From Atkinsonella hypoxylon (taxonomy: Eukaryota > Ascomycota > Sordariomycetes > Hypocreales > Clavicipitaceae), in NCBI GenBank assembly GCA_000729835.1, contig JFHB01000005.1, positions 415,719-479,718 on the forward strand: a DNA stretch of 64,000 bases. Direction: 5' to 3'. Under the pieces are notes generated by a model. That model did not search any database and was not told where the DNA came from. It saw only the letters and a list, made by a program, of their open reading frames with translations. This document shows, in pieces, positions 21,969-34,906 of the stretch. The position numbers and the translations under genes are program-made. How positions within the stretch are numbered: position 1 is the first letter of the stretch; the number at the start of each line of letters is the position of its first letter.

Positions 21969-24900
21969 CTAAAACCAGGTCCAATTATCAACCTCTTCTA
22001 ATTTTCGTAGTACGCCGATTGAATCCGCGAACAGTATGTTCCTTCCACCGAGGCAGTCCTTTTCCAAAATATCTCGGACGAATCCAACGATAGCTTGCGA
22101 ATCCTCTCGGCCCAACGACGCCTGAAGTTCAGCTGGTTCCATATAGGCAGCAGCCTGGATCCAATTGATGGCTCGTATTTGCGCGGGCAGACGTTTTTCG
22201 GAACTCGATCTCTTTTCTACGTATCCGAAGGCCCAACAGATGAGGGTACAGACATAAATTCCCCAGTAATCTGAAATTTCCTTGCAGGCAACCACGCCAT
22301 GGGATGTGGTAGCGGGAATAATCTGGCCGCCTCCCTTAGCAAGGCCTAAGAAGTCCCGGATGGCACTGGCAGCAAACACTGCTGCAATGGCAGATGTTCC
22401 AGAATTTCGCCAGAGTCTAAGCTTTCTCTTGTGTTCAGCAAACAGGCTTGCGTCGGGAATCTTCTTGTTGAAGACCCAGCTGTCTCCTGATACAGCGAGG
22501 AGAGTGTGCAAAGGAGTATAGTGCAAGGCAAGATAAGTGGTGGCACCGGGACGGCAGCTGAAATATCTAAACATGAGCAAGTCGTTTCTTCTGAAGCCAG
22601 AGACATCCTGCACAAGCTCAACTTCTTGACGATTTTGTCTGGTGTGTAGTCGAAGAGCATGTGCTGCAATCACCAGCGAGACATCGAACGGTGGGTTCTC
22701 GATACTGGATGAGCTCTCCTCCTGCATGACATCTCCAATCGTCGTTAACTTGAAAGACGACATGTCAATGGCTGACCAGGCCTCGGCGTTTCTTGCTTCC
22801 CAGAGACTAGTTGTGCCTCCCGAGAGTGGAATGTGGAAAGTCGATGCTGAAAATGTTTCCAAGCCTAAGACCGTAGAATAAGGTTGCTCGTGATAGCACA
22901 TGCCATGAACACTGAGAAGAAAACAGGCAGACAGCAAGCGCCGGCAAGATTCGAGATATATCCATGCGGCCCAGCATTGAGAATTATTACCAGCGAATTC
23001 AGATACAGGAGCAGAGCGAAAGCCCATGACCTAATTTGACAACGTTAGTATCGAGTTTTGGTGAACAGAGAGCAAAATGATATTTAGTAGAACCATAGCT
23101 TACCAGCTGATACAGTGTAAGGAAACGGGCAGAAGGTCGGTAGTCATCTTTGTGCCGTCCTCGAAACCTGGCATAGTACTCGCAGAGCAGGGTACATTGC
23201 ATGACTGGCAAGGACCATTGCGCTGATTGGGTGAACTGTTGCTTATGTTAGCTCATCTCGAAATGGAAGAAAGTATAATGTTCCGTTCAGCTTACAGCTT
23301 TTGATTTATGCCAAGCATATGCATGCAGTTGACTTCCATTGATACGATGCTCTCGGTGGCCCAGGAACTGCGTAGCAACAGCGGCCATGGCACAGCGTAG
23401 AACGTCTACTTCCTCTGGCACACCGTCGGACACATTCTCTATCGTTGCCCTATGAATAATGGGATACAGAGGATGTACTTTATCCCAATAGATGTCGATA
23501 TAAGTGGGCAGAGCGCTGCGGGCCTCTCGACTTATTGATACAGGCAGAAAATCGTGCGGTAACAGGCCAAGCCTCGGACTTGTCTCTGCTCTGTATGTAA
23601 TAGGATTTACGACACGGTCTGCAGGTAATGGGGCCGGAACCGTAACCATAGTTTCAGACGATTGACCCAGAACAAGTTGAGGCGACAGACTACGAATCGG
23701 AGGCGTCGGAATAGGCGCGCCATACAACGTTGGGTTTCCGTTAAAATCTGGAATACCGAGAGACGGCGTTTCACCGTACATGGAAGCATATGGCTGAGGT
23801 AACGAGGTCGTGTATGTGTAAGGAACGGAGAAGCCACTACTAGTGGCAAGGACCGGATTTGGCATGCCTCTTGATATCGATTGTTCAATTGGAACCCAGC
23901 TTGCGTGAGAGAGGGGTAAGACTGATCGCCTGTCGGTTGCTGAAATTGCAGGAACTGATGGGAAGGCAGCTTGAGTAGTTGTCGACACAGCTGTGACAGC
24001 TGGCCAAGCCATAGTCGGAACGGCTGCTGCCGCCGAGGGACAAATGTTGTGAACAGGATCAACTGCAGGTAGCCCTGGCATTGATCTAGGTTGGGAGTAT
24101 TCGGATGTGATCGCCGTCGCTGTCTGTACACTAGATACTGCATCTAGCAAATACTCATTCTTCATCCCTTCCATAGACATGTCGTTGGCTTGGTGCATAG
24201 GAATGGGTGTGCTTTTGTGTGTGGCCCAGTGACCCGGAGTCATGGAGATACCGGACGCTGAGGCTGTCGGTGAAGCGTTACCATAAGACTGCTGCATTGA
24301 TATCAATGATCCTGGCGGTGAACTTGTATAACTAGGTCTCCGTCTACCTCCCGGATTATATGGACTTCTAGAATGGGTGCCGGCATTAGACTGTCCCACA
24401 CGATCGTCTTGTTCACTTAAAGAAGGCAGTAGGTCAATTCTTGTTCGTGACATGTCTCGATATAGATTGTATTAGCTTACTGTCTTTGCTGATGTCGCTC
24501 CAGAAGGTCTCGCCGATGAAAGACTTTGTCGCAACCAGGCCTAGGACAAGGAAGGTCCGGTGGTTGATGGCTCAGCTGATGTCTCCTAACGACGCATATT
24601 AGCTATGAAAGACGTGCGAGGGATTCTTCATTGGAAGGGATAGCTAACCTCAAGTGTTCGGCTCTTGTGAAAGTCTAGAAGCGCATGGCGTAGGTCAGTA
24701 ACTCTTGTCCAACTAGGGCTTCGCGTTGTAATAATTCAGTGAGTATACCTTTGGTGGTCGGCAGATATCGCAGGTATGGACTGGCACTCCTTTCTTTGCT
24801 CGACTTACTCTCCCCGTGATAGGGGTCAGTTTGACGGGCGCCTCTTGCGGAGACGTGTATGGCCGCAGGGGAGCATTCGAGAGTGGCGCCGTATGGCCAT

Positions 24901-25240
24901 GACCATATGAATGTCCGTGCCCAAAGTGAGAGTCCATAGATTCGGTGCTAGTATTGCTTTGCCGGCGATCAGTGACGCATGAATGAGGCGGATGATGGCA
25001 AGGCATAGGAGGTGTATGCTGATCCGGCGGTAACGACTGTGAAGAGCGTGAAGACGGGCTCGCTGCGTGGTTTCCCGACGGTGACGTGTTGATGGAATAC
25101 TCCGGGCCGCGAGCATATGCACTAGAAACCATACATGGATCGTGATGTTGGGATGTTGTCGATCCGGTATCCATCAAAGAATGGGAATTTACATGGTCGT
25201 CTTCGACATCGACGTTCATAATCTTTCGAAGACTTGCCAT
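21969..25240 (-). CDS. Transcription factor, two C2H2 zinc fingers plus fungal-type regulatory region
   Basis: Six exons on the minus strand: 25240-24749, 24674-24649, 24585-24481, 24415-23296, 23235-23104 and 23030-21969; 978 aa. The zinc fingers span three introns: finger 1 has C157, C160, H175, H179 (CDIC...HLRRHQLSH) and finger 2 has C186, C191, H204, H208 (CPRPGC...LLERHQQRH). A basic stretch RVSRAKKG precedes them. The N-terminus is rich in Ser, His and Pro, with a GHGHSYGHGH run. The C-terminal half (LPTYIDIYWDKVHPLYPIIHR, CTLLCEYYARFRGR, YHEQPYSTVLG) resembles the fungal-specific transcription factor domain more often paired with Zn2Cys6. The combination is a known fungal type of nuclear regulator, but I cannot assign the target pathway. 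Minus-strand DNA upstream is unusually gene-poor, so a long leader is possible. Confidence 0.9.
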
Positions 25241-26593
25241 GACTAGGCTGCGAAGACGAACCCGGTTCTGGAGGAAAATAAAATAGAAATGAAAAGGGTG
25301 TTCTCAGCCCGCTTCACCGCGAAGATCCAATATCCACAACCACACTCATTCACGCACACATGCGCGCGCGCAGCCTGCTCGTGTACTAAGATAAGAACTT
25401 AACAGTAAGTACAAGTGTTTTGTTAATTGTGTTATTGGAGGGCAATAAACAACAACAAGTCCAGAGGTCAAGTCAGAGACGGCGGAGGCTGTGACAGTCA
25501 GGCATCCGGTGCCAACCAAGTATCGACAATACGAAGATAAGCCGTAATCGTGAGCCGGAAGGAACAGAGACGGTGAGGATCGTCTATTCTCAGCCTCACA
25601 ATACAGCTGGGATGTTGAGATGACACACAGGACCCATCTGCAATGAAACACAAGATATCCCCGGGGAATAAGGAAGAATGCGTTTTTGAAGCACCAGGCG
25701 ACTTGATTGAGAATGAGTTCAGGCAGAAGTTGAGGAAGAGCGTCAAGAGCCTGGGCAACTCATGACGAGGAGAGAGACGGATGACGACCCAATAATCCAT
25801 CTCAGGTGCCATTGTGACCAACAGCCTGGGCAAGAGCTGAATATTGACCCGCAGAACACGAACATTAGAGAGCACCTGGGTGTACATGGCCCGCGCCGTC
25901 CGAAATGAACAAGTCGCGGTCTGCGACGAATATGGTATAGAGTGGTATTGTTGCTGACAGCTAGCCGTAAATAACAGAAGGGAGTAGGCCGCCGCGTGGT
26001 CAATTCCTTGCGTGACCCTGGTCGAGGCTGGCAGTGTAAGATGTACATCTGAGCAGCCTCAGTGGAGGTGAACCACCCCGACGGAAACTGCATCTGCGAC
26101 TCGTGTGAAGGATGAGGGAGGGGAGGGGGAGGGGAGGAGGGGTGGAAGGATGGAAGGGAGGGGGATGGGTGGAAGGGTGCAAGGGTGCAAGGGTGGAAGT
26201 GCAATTCGAAGCCAGGGTATCTTTTCTCTGACCTGGCCTTGATGTGGTAATATCCCATGATAGGGTTGCCTCCCACAACTTTTGGAGCTTTTGGAGCAAG
26301 CTTGCGTGACCAACCAAGCAGACCAGGCAAGATCCGGATGAACAAACGACGTGTGCTACGCGAGATGCATCCTGATGGTCGTATCTTTACAGCTTTCAAG
26401 ACTTGTTCATGGCTTAACTTGTCCATGACTTGATGAAGCGTGTTGACGAGAGGCGCCTTTTGATAGAGAAACCAGCCAAGTGCACCGCCAATATTTCGCT
26501 GCTTCGGTTCGGTAAATGGTTCAAGTGATTGCGCAGGTATGCATATTTTACTGTTAACTGGCCAGAAACATGGGGTTCTGCCAGGTGCCAAGC

Positions 26594-26623
26594 ACAGCTC
26601 TACACAGCTCTGCACAGCTCCGC
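26594..26623. repeat. 10-bp tandem repeat, three units
   Basis: ACAGCTCTAC-type units in intergenic DNA. Confidence 0.8.
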
Positions 26624-26808
26624 ACTGTGGGCAGCCACCAGACATTTTGCTGCATGGTGTTCCACGGCCATGGCGGGTATGGCGTTAGAAAGCTCAAGCC
26701 ATGGGTTTCATAGGATGGCGGAGTCCATAGCCATGGATAGCGTCGGTGGCTTCGGTGTTTTCAGTGGCTTCGAAGGGTTGGCGGCCGACCGACTACAGGA
26801 CTTGAACG

Positions 26809-26840
26809 GCTGAAGGGCTGAAGGGCTGAAGGACTGAAGG
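26809..26840. repeat. 9-bp tandem repeat (GCTGAAGGG type)
   Basis: Three to four units with one substitution, intergenic. Confidence 0.8.
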
Positions 26841-29721
26841 AATATTCAGATGGTGTTTTGGAAGGGTGCGACGGCGGCGAAGCCAGCCTGGGTCTGTCAG
26901 GACTCAGCACTGGCGCCCAAGAATACAGGAATACGGGTTGCCTAGTATCGTCAGGTTGTGTACGGGGGTATCGGTGCTCCGCAAGAAGCTGACATGGATG
27001 GAGCTTTGTCGACGGGGTCAAGGGGCATGTTGGATACAACGGTGCATTTGCCCACAACCCAGGCGGAACACGGCAATGTCGAAATAGCCATGTACAAGAT
27101 GCTGGAACTGCACAGACAAGAACGTTCGCACGACTGCCCATAGTAAATTCAGGGTTTGTTGTTCAGTGAATGGTTGGCAGGTTATCATGTATCGTGGCAT
27201 AAGCATAGTCTCTCTGGCCTGGGCCTCCTCGTTCAGCCAGAGGTTAGTCCAGCCCCCCCTGTCGTTTAACTGAACCAGGGTCATGGGGAATCAATTATCC
27301 GGGTGCTGATTAATACCCATGGTGGCCCATCCCTGTAGCCTATTCCGGCTCCTCCGCTTCTGCAAGAAATAGGGGATTGACATAGCGTCTCTGAGCACAG
27401 GCGCTGATTCGATACTACGCCTATTAATAATTGATTACCATGTACGGAGTACAGTATTGTATGTTCTATTTGGAGTGCAGATCAACATAAGAATAACTTA
27501 CCAATCAGACGGCTAAGAATAACGCACCAACCAGACAAGCCAAGTCGTCTGCCAAACTTCAAGGTTCAGCTAACGCCAGACGCCTGTAATGAGTGCGCCC
27601 GCGCATCATCCATTCTGTTCTGAGAGATTTCTGCCAGCAAGTTGGGTTCATCATCCCAACGACGACAATGTGTACCTGCCACGGTTATGATGTTATTGGC
27701 TAACAGTCTGGTACATGCATCCACAGCTCGATGCTACGGAAAATGTCGACAGAGGGTCGGTCGGCTTGATCGGGTTATGTAATTACATACAGACTCAGCA
27801 AGCAAGCGACTTGAGGCTTGACTTCCAGACCTGCTCGACAAGGGTCAATGCTCGTCTAATTGTTATTCGATGCGTTTCAGCGTTGTCCACGTGTTGATCA
27901 CTCATCATACATTTCTCCGGTCTCGTAGGCTGACAGTTCGAGCTGCGCAACCGCGCGGCATGATGCTTGATTGGTTTCGTGGTTAGCAAGTCGGCGTCAT
28001 TTTGAAATTCGAAACCAAGGCCACCAATCTGTGAACGGCGTCGGGTCGCAATACCTGCGTACTGAGAAGAGATGGTGTCAGATTTGACATATGAGCTTGC
28101 CGATCTTCAATGCTCAAAGCCTCCCGACCTCCACCTCCCAAAAGACTCTCTGCTTCAGCAACCCATCGAAGGATTGGTGGTATTCTCTGTCCTATCTGAT
28201 TTGAAACGACAGCTTCTGTCACACGCGAACGTAATCAAACCATGGCATCGCAGAAAGCCTATTAATCACTCCCGCATCGCGTATAGGCATGTCGTAAAGA
28301 TATTGAGCTGAACTGACTATTGCTTGGGCCGACAAGAGCTGTGCTGCACAACTAACTCGTCACGCCGTCACAGGAAATGAACGAGTTTGGCAATTTCCGG
28401 CGAGGCCCTTGCCGTCAGCTTTCTCCATATTTTTTGAAGAGTCGGAGCACACCGTGGTGGGGGGGAAGGGGGGGGGGGCGGCCATCGGACCAACCTGCCA
28501 ACGACCGGTCGGTGGGTTTTGGGCATGGCGCGTCAGCCCTGGGGCCAACGTGGCAGCCCTGGACCGCACGCACGCACGCGGGTCAAGCAAAAAAAGTGGC
28601 CGGTCGTTAATAATATGCATGTACTCACGAGTTCTTTCTTGGCCCGAGCGGGCGGTCGGTCAGTCCTGGTGCTCGGCGGCCATTGCGAACGGCGCCTAAT
28701 CCACCAGTATGACGCGCGGTGATGGGAGGCAGAAACGAAAAGTTCTGGGGTGAGCATGGCGTTGGCCACGCTGGATGCAGCAGATTCGCTCCCGTCAGCC
28801 GGTGGTCGTATATGCAGGCCCCGCCCCCTCACGCTTTCGTGATGCAAGACAGGGAGGGGATCCCCCGTCAAGCTAGCTTGGCTTTGCGTGGTTGCCTGCG
28901 TTCAGCTTTGTGCTCCCTCTGTGCTCCCTCGCTGCTAGCTACGGGCCACGGGGCGTGAGCAGCTTGCATAACCTCGTACCGACAGGGATTATATATATGC
29001 CAATTAAAACAAGATCCCATAGGGTACTTCTTCTGCACTACTAGTCAACATCATTATCATTGTACAAGTACTGGTAAGCATTTACGTTATGAGAAGGAAC
29101 TCTGGACTGTACGGAGTACATTGTAAGATTCCCTCCACAAACACCTCACAGAGAGCATTCATGTCACTGCCAATCAATCATCACCAGAGCCAAAACGCGC
29201 TATGTGGCGATTTAGCGTAGGATGTTCTGGAAGACTACCAAAGGTCATTTGAACTTACGCGCCCGAGCCAGGGGGCTTGTAGGACGAATATACCAGTTGG
29301 GGCCATTTCGGTCGTTATCAAGGAGAATAAATATTATCACCCAGAACTTAACTGGGGATCCGACACAAAGCGAGGGAAAGAAAAAAAAAAAAACATTTGG
29401 ATGCTGGCGCACAACTTAACATCTCAAGGAAATTTCAAATCCGCAGACTTGCAGACCGAGGCAGTACTGCTTAAGGAGGGAAATCAAAATCCCACGTAAG
29501 CAAGTTAGGGATGACATTTTACGGAAGTCATTATGCATGCAGCGCTTTTCCCACTTCATTTTCAACCGACTAGCATGGTGAGTGTTACATCGTCGAAAAT
29601 GTGTGTCTGCGATGTGCCTCCCAAGGGGGTGAAGAGAATCGCAACCCCTCGGTCCACTTAAATTGGGTAAACCGAGTGGCCATGCAATTTTTTACTTGCG
29701 CGCCCCCTCCTTTTTTTTCCT

Positions 29722-29723
<2 letters not shown>

Positions 29724-29752
<29 letters not shown>
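29724..29752. repeat. Poly(T) tract, 29 bases
   Basis: An uninterrupted T run. It could be the A-tail trace of a retroposed sequence on the minus strand or a simple homopolymer; no element body is recognisable beside it. Confidence 0.9.
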
Positions 29753-30928
29753 CTCCTTATCTTTCTAGATCGTTACACAGCTATGTGCTTCGAAGTGGAG
29801 GATGCACAATTTGATGCTCGCCTGTCGTCATCGATTGATGAAAGAATAGACTATGCGCCAGGATTGCTCAGTGTATTAGCAAATTAGGGGAGTACAGGAT
29901 CGAGATCAAGATAGCCCCCAAGCGCGCCTAATTTCTGGGTCGCTGGGGTGCTGTTGTCATGTCCGGCGTTGTCTGAGACTCTTCTCCCACAGGTTCGTTC
30001 GTACCGCGGAGGCTTCGAACTGCAGGACTAGGTTTTCGGAGCAAAGCACGAGATTTGTGGCTGATCGTGGGAGCGGAATCCCGAAGCTTCCTGTCCGTGG
30101 AGATGTGGAGCTGTGGAGTGTGCAAGTCGTGCAAAAGGGCACTTCGAGACAATGGCTGTCGTATTAAGCAGTATTTCTCTGCGCCCTACAGTATCGTTCA
30201 TCTCACGGCCTCGTGTACCCTCCTGCGGAAACCTTTTTATTTATTTGGTTTGTTTTTCTTTTTAAAAAAGAAAAAAGCGAAGCAATTTTGGTGGAGGAGA
30301 GATAAAGTCGAGGTTTTTAATCGAGGGTCCTGCGAGGTGACCCAATTCCTCTAGGGCAGGCGACAACTCTACCTGATCAACTTGCCACAATTCAAGCCAA
30401 TTCCAGCTACCAGATCATAACGTCAGATCCGTGCAGAATCCAACCACACTAATCATCATCCCTACCACAAACCACATGGCCTTTTTTCAACAGAAACGGA
30501 GCGCGACATGGTCATTGTTGCATTAAATGTCTGTTTGCTAGACCTACAAAGCCAAGCACAGCTGGGCTTCAAATTTTGACACTCTGTAATCACAGGGCTT
30601 GAAACCAAGAACGAACCAAACGATGAATCAGCGTGCAAGAACCAACTGAAACAATCCGTAAAAGCGCCTTTGCTGCCAATTTACCCTCTAAAGACTATAG
30701 AGGATTGATGGTCTTCTTCCCTTTCCAATTTTCTTATTCTCTGACAATAACGAAAAAAAAAAAGACTGTTTAATTTTGCCAAAATGTCTTTATCCCGTAA
30801 TGGTGAACCATGCTGATACGGAAGAGGGGAAAAGTGGGCCGGTAGTTGTGGAAGTGGTAGTAGTAGTGATTAAGAAGGGATAACTTTTGTGAAATTTGCT
30901 AATCGAAAATACTAGAACCAACAGACTG

Positions 30929-32481
30929 TCACGATCTATTGGCAGTGGACAGCGAGGGGGCCGTGGTAGACACAGGGGATCTCGCTTGCTCGTCGGACTC
31001 TTCAGATTCGTCATCCGAAACAGGGCGGCTGGTGACAGTTCGTCTATTCTTGGTCATCTGTTAGGGTTGTCAGCAAAGCACAACATTCCGCACTACTCTA
31101 ATTTGAGGTATTGGTCTGCGTACCCATGAACGAACCCCACCGACAAGACCAAGGGTGTAGCCGGTAACAAAGTCCTTGGAATTGCCAGAGTTAGGTCCTG
31201 AGATCGTGGGAGATCGAAGTCCATCCGAATTGGCCGAATTGAAGCGTGCCGGACTATGAGGTCGGCTCGCAGGCCAAAATTGCTTCAGCTCACGGCTCAG
31301 TTCTTGACCAGTGGTCGTCCAGTTTGTAATGATGTTATCCCGCAGATCCTGAACGTGGCGTTTGAGATCCAACTCGTTCTTCTTGAGCCAGCTCACATTG
31401 AGTTCCTGTCGAGACGTGCCTCGTTTGAACTGTCGGGTAATATACTTTTCATAATCGCGAACAATTCTGGATGCGGAACAAAGTTAGACATATAACAAGT
31501 CCAAAAAGACGAACATATTTCCTGTCTTCAGAGTATCGGGATTGCACATCAACTTACCTTGTAATGATGCCTGTTGTGCTAACTCCCTCGGTTCGTTGTG
31601 TGACAAGGAACATGCCGGCTGCCTTGATAGGTTGGTAGATATCATCTCCCTCGTCAGCACCGTATGGGAGATCATCGTGAGCTACGTAGTCTAGTTGATT
31701 GGCCTGCAAGAACTCGGGCGTGACGATCCAAGGACAGTCCTCGATAACCTCGTCCACCCACTTGCAGTGGCGGACCGACTCAGCTCGCTCCTTGGCCGAC
31801 ATGACGGTCAAGCCCTTGCGTTTGTGTGTCTCTTCGTCGCCTGTGACGCCAACAACGAGAGTCGTGTTGGGGAATGCCTTCTTCGCTTGCTCGAGCTGTC
31901 GCATATGGCTGCAATGTATCGAAGTCAGAACAGAGGAACATAACATAATTATATATCTATATATAACCGGAGTATGGCTTGATTTCTGAAGCAGCAGATA
32001 CATACCCGAGATGGAAAAGATCAAAAACACCGTCTGCATAGACGCGGACCGATCGACCGACGGGCGGAGGGTTCGTCTTGAAGCCGCCAGCGGGATGAAT
32101 CAATTCGCCAATGGGCGGCGGCGCCATGGCATCATTGTCCCCGTTGACAGACTGGCGCCCCCTGCGACCGACTCTTGCCTCGATGTCTATGCTGGCCTCA
32201 GTGGTATCGCTAGGCTCACCAGGGTCGGCGGCGTTCTCTTTGGATATATCGGGAGAGCGGCCCGAGTTGCTTCGCTGTCTCTTAGGATTCGGAACACTGC
32301 CAATGCTGTTGCGGGGATTGTGTCGACTAGATCCAGGCGCTGAGGATTCGCCCTCCTCACCAGAAGCATCGCGAGACGAAGGCTGCAAGGTGCTATCGAG
32401 CATACCAGTTGACAAGTCGCCGTTGCTGGCGGCAGCTCTCTTACGCTTACTGCCATATGACGAGGCTGACGGTGACGACAT
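30929..32481 (-). CDS. pct1: Choline-phosphate cytidylyltransferase
   Basis: Four exons on the minus strand: 32481-32006, 31908-31558, 31466-31124 and 31057-30929; 432 aa. The enzyme makes CDP-choline from CTP and phosphocholine, the rate-limiting step of the Kennedy pathway, at nuclear and ER membranes. Signature motifs are present: RVYADGVFDLFHLGH with H157-L-G-H160 (the HxGH nucleotide-binding motif, split by intron 1) and RTEGVSTT at 264-271. Between them are VVGVTGDEETHKRKG and HCKWVDEVIEDCPW. The N-terminal 135 residues are Ser-rich with a basic KRKR near the start, a plausible nuclear signal. A helix-forming membrane-binding segment follows the catalytic part (SWLKKNELDLKRHVQDLRDN). 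The C-terminal exon is acidic and Ser-rich. The start MSSPSASSYGSKRKR is the first ATG suited to the family; the frame continues upstream with no better start. Confidence 0.95.
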
Positions 32482-34906
32482 GGTGTGCTTCTTTGTGGAT
32501 AGACGTTCGTTTATGGTAGTTGTTCGCGTGACCACGACGACAACATTCGAGGACTGGGCAAAAAACAAAAGTGAAGGTCTGAGTGCCTAACGCGAGGTGG
32601 ATTTGGAAGCCTGAGAGGGACGAGCGGTCTCGAGAGCAGGAGCAGAGGTTATGATATTGGTTGTGGGGAAAAATCAGGTTGAGGAATCGGGAGAGTCAGG
32701 AAGATGCCCAGGCAAAGTGAAAGTGAGCATGGAGGCTTTTAGGTCGCGCCAGAATAATACGACAGGACGGTTCCTGCAAAAGAAACAGGAAATTGCAGAC
32801 AGAAAGATGGCTGGCAAAATGCTGGCAAAATACGGAGTACATGGAATGGCGGGAGGAGAGCGAGTGGCGCGCTGGGGAGCAGCAAGCTCGAATGCATCTA
32901 CTCCTTACTCCCGTACGCTCGTCGAGCATGTAGAAAGTGGAGTAGACATGGATACGGGATTTCATGAATAAATACCTAGCTGGTTCTCTTCCTTGAAACC
33001 GGCCGGTCCAAATGTTGCATCGTGGAACCGGTCACATGTAGAAGAATCTCGCCGGCCCCAATCCCAAAAGGCCTCTGTGGACTGACAATTTGACGCAACG
33101 AGAGCCATCGGTGGGACTGGTATGTACATCATTACAGTTCTTTGTCTCCTTCTCGGCCCTTTAACCGCTCAGCCCATGCCATGCGCCTTTTTGTCACCAA
33201 AAGTAAGGAATACTTCCACTGCAATTGCGTCACTAGCTTCGAGCTCCTTTTGTTGCTCCTCTGTCTTGCCTTGATTCGGGCCGGACACGTGACAAGGCCC
33301 AGGCGCGTCGCGCGTCGATTACCCCCATGGCCCGGATGCTTACGTAGCGCAACTTGTATACATGCATAATTCATCACAAATTCTGAGATGAATTTCTGAG
33401 ATGAATTGCCAGCTACGGTACGGTGGCTCACAAATTTCTAGATTTCCTCCAAATAAAGAACGGAACAATAGCGGGATCGCTGGCTGCAACTGGCTTTTGC
33501 CGCCTCTCAGCTCTCCATTGTCAAGTGAGAGAGGCTCAGAGCATTGCAGTTGCTGATCCTGGGTCGTCCTGGGTTGTGTTCATTCGGCCGTCTCTCGCTA
33601 ACTACTCGTCAGTCTGTGCTGACAGTGATGGAATGGAGCTCAGCATGCGGAGACCAAGAAGCAGATGCCTTGCTGGTCTGGCACGGTCTAGCAGGCAGTG
33701 GAATGGGGCATCGCGGTTAGCGTCCAACTTCAGCGCCATGTTGAACCATGTCACGATTTTTGGGGACACCGTCCAGAGTCATCTACGTTTGACGTCCCAA
33801 TTGACACTGTCTATGTTATTGCCCTCATTCGGCGCAGCTACAAGCCATTGCAGCGCCACGACAATTGTGCTTCCTCGCCTCGATTTAGATGGCTGGTTTG
33901 TGTGTTGTTGCCCCGTCCCCTTAGTGGAAACTCACTCAAACGAAAAGAAACCTCGGTCAACTCCCGTCTCTTCTCCACGCTCTCGTTCTACGAGCTTGGC
34001 AGCGGCAGCGATGGCTTGAGTGACGGCGAAGCGTTCAGTTCTGAACGAATTGACCACGTTTATTTGTCCTGCGTCAAGAACACCGGCAGCCGCGGGCTCT
34101 ACTTGGAATTCGACTGTTGCGATCGACAACAATACGCTTGCACTTCATCAGCCTTACTAGAACAAGGCCAACGCAACTACGTCACCAGTAAGCTGCAGGT
34201 GTCAGAAGGTGTCACATATCTTGGCGGTATCACCGCCGCGTTGGCCCAAGCGCAATTGATGACGTTAATGGCCAGGACGATACTCTGATTAATGTGCGGC
34301 AACAAGGCAAGGATTGAATTTCGATATTGATATTAGTTAACGGCAGGACAAATTAAGCCCACACGGATCATCATCTGGCACTGACTGTACGGAGCAAGGT
34401 CCCGCGCGTTTATTAGACGCAATGACCAAAGTGTAAGTACTTCGTACTTGGTAATACCCTAGATAGGTACCTAGGTAACTAGTTATCAACATCCACACGA
34501 GTCTCGTCTTTCTTCATCCACTCCCTGTTGAAGCCCGCCGAAGCTTTGTCCGCTGGTACCAGGCCCGTTTGTTTGTTCTAGCTCCCTTGGATTATTAACT
34601 CCTCATATGTGCTTATCGGCTATCTCGGATGTAGATGGTGAGGCTTCGACGTTCATGTTTGTTTATTGTGGTGTGCCGCGTCGCCCGTACATTGATTGGA
34701 ATTGTGACGAGACTGACAGTGCCAGATTGGAATTGGACGCACAGTGTAGCTGGGGTAAGTGGCGTCACAACCCCAAACCAGAGGTCAGAGACCTCGCTAG
34801 AACCCGCCTCACAGACTCGACCCCATAAGCCTGTCACGGTCAGTGGTTGGGCAGCTTGAGCTTTTGCTCCTCACAAACCGGATCTGTGACGGCTCATTTT
34901 CGCGTC
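32482..34906. promoter_or_regulatory. Divergent intergenic region pct1 / psd2
   Basis: 2.4 kb between the head-to-head start codons. A TACGGAGTA motif lies at 32831 and an AGGTACCTAGGT-type motif near 34465. Overlapping plus-strand frames (33423-34019 and 33698-34288) begin at non-ATG or weak starts and show no known domain, so I do not call them genes. A possible upstream intron for psd2 (donor GGTAAGT at 34754) may lie in its leader. Confidence 0.55.

Larger units (their letters stand above)
25241..30928. other. 5.7-kb gene-poor region
   Basis: Between the starts of the C2H2 gene and the 3' end of pct1. The longest frame (minus strand, 25743-26645, 300 codons) has low-complexity Pro/His stretches from G-rich repeats and resembles no family. 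Other frames are shorter and overlap each other. The region contains tandem repeats (26594-26623, 26809-26840), a G-rich low-complexity block (about 26112-26200 and 28449-28480), two TACGGAGTA motifs (27443, 29110) and a 29-base T run (29724-29752). I see no rRNA, tRNA or transposon coding sequence. Long leaders or non-coding transcripts may occupy part of it. Confidence 0.55.

Noticed and set aside
25743..26645. 300-codon minus-strand frame
   Set aside because: Pro/His/Ser low complexity from G-rich repeats, no known motif, no splice-supported extension; likely chance.
33423..34288. Two overlapping frames of about 197 codons between pct1 and psd2
   Set aside because: Non-ATG or weak starts, no recognisable domain, and each contradicts the other's frame.
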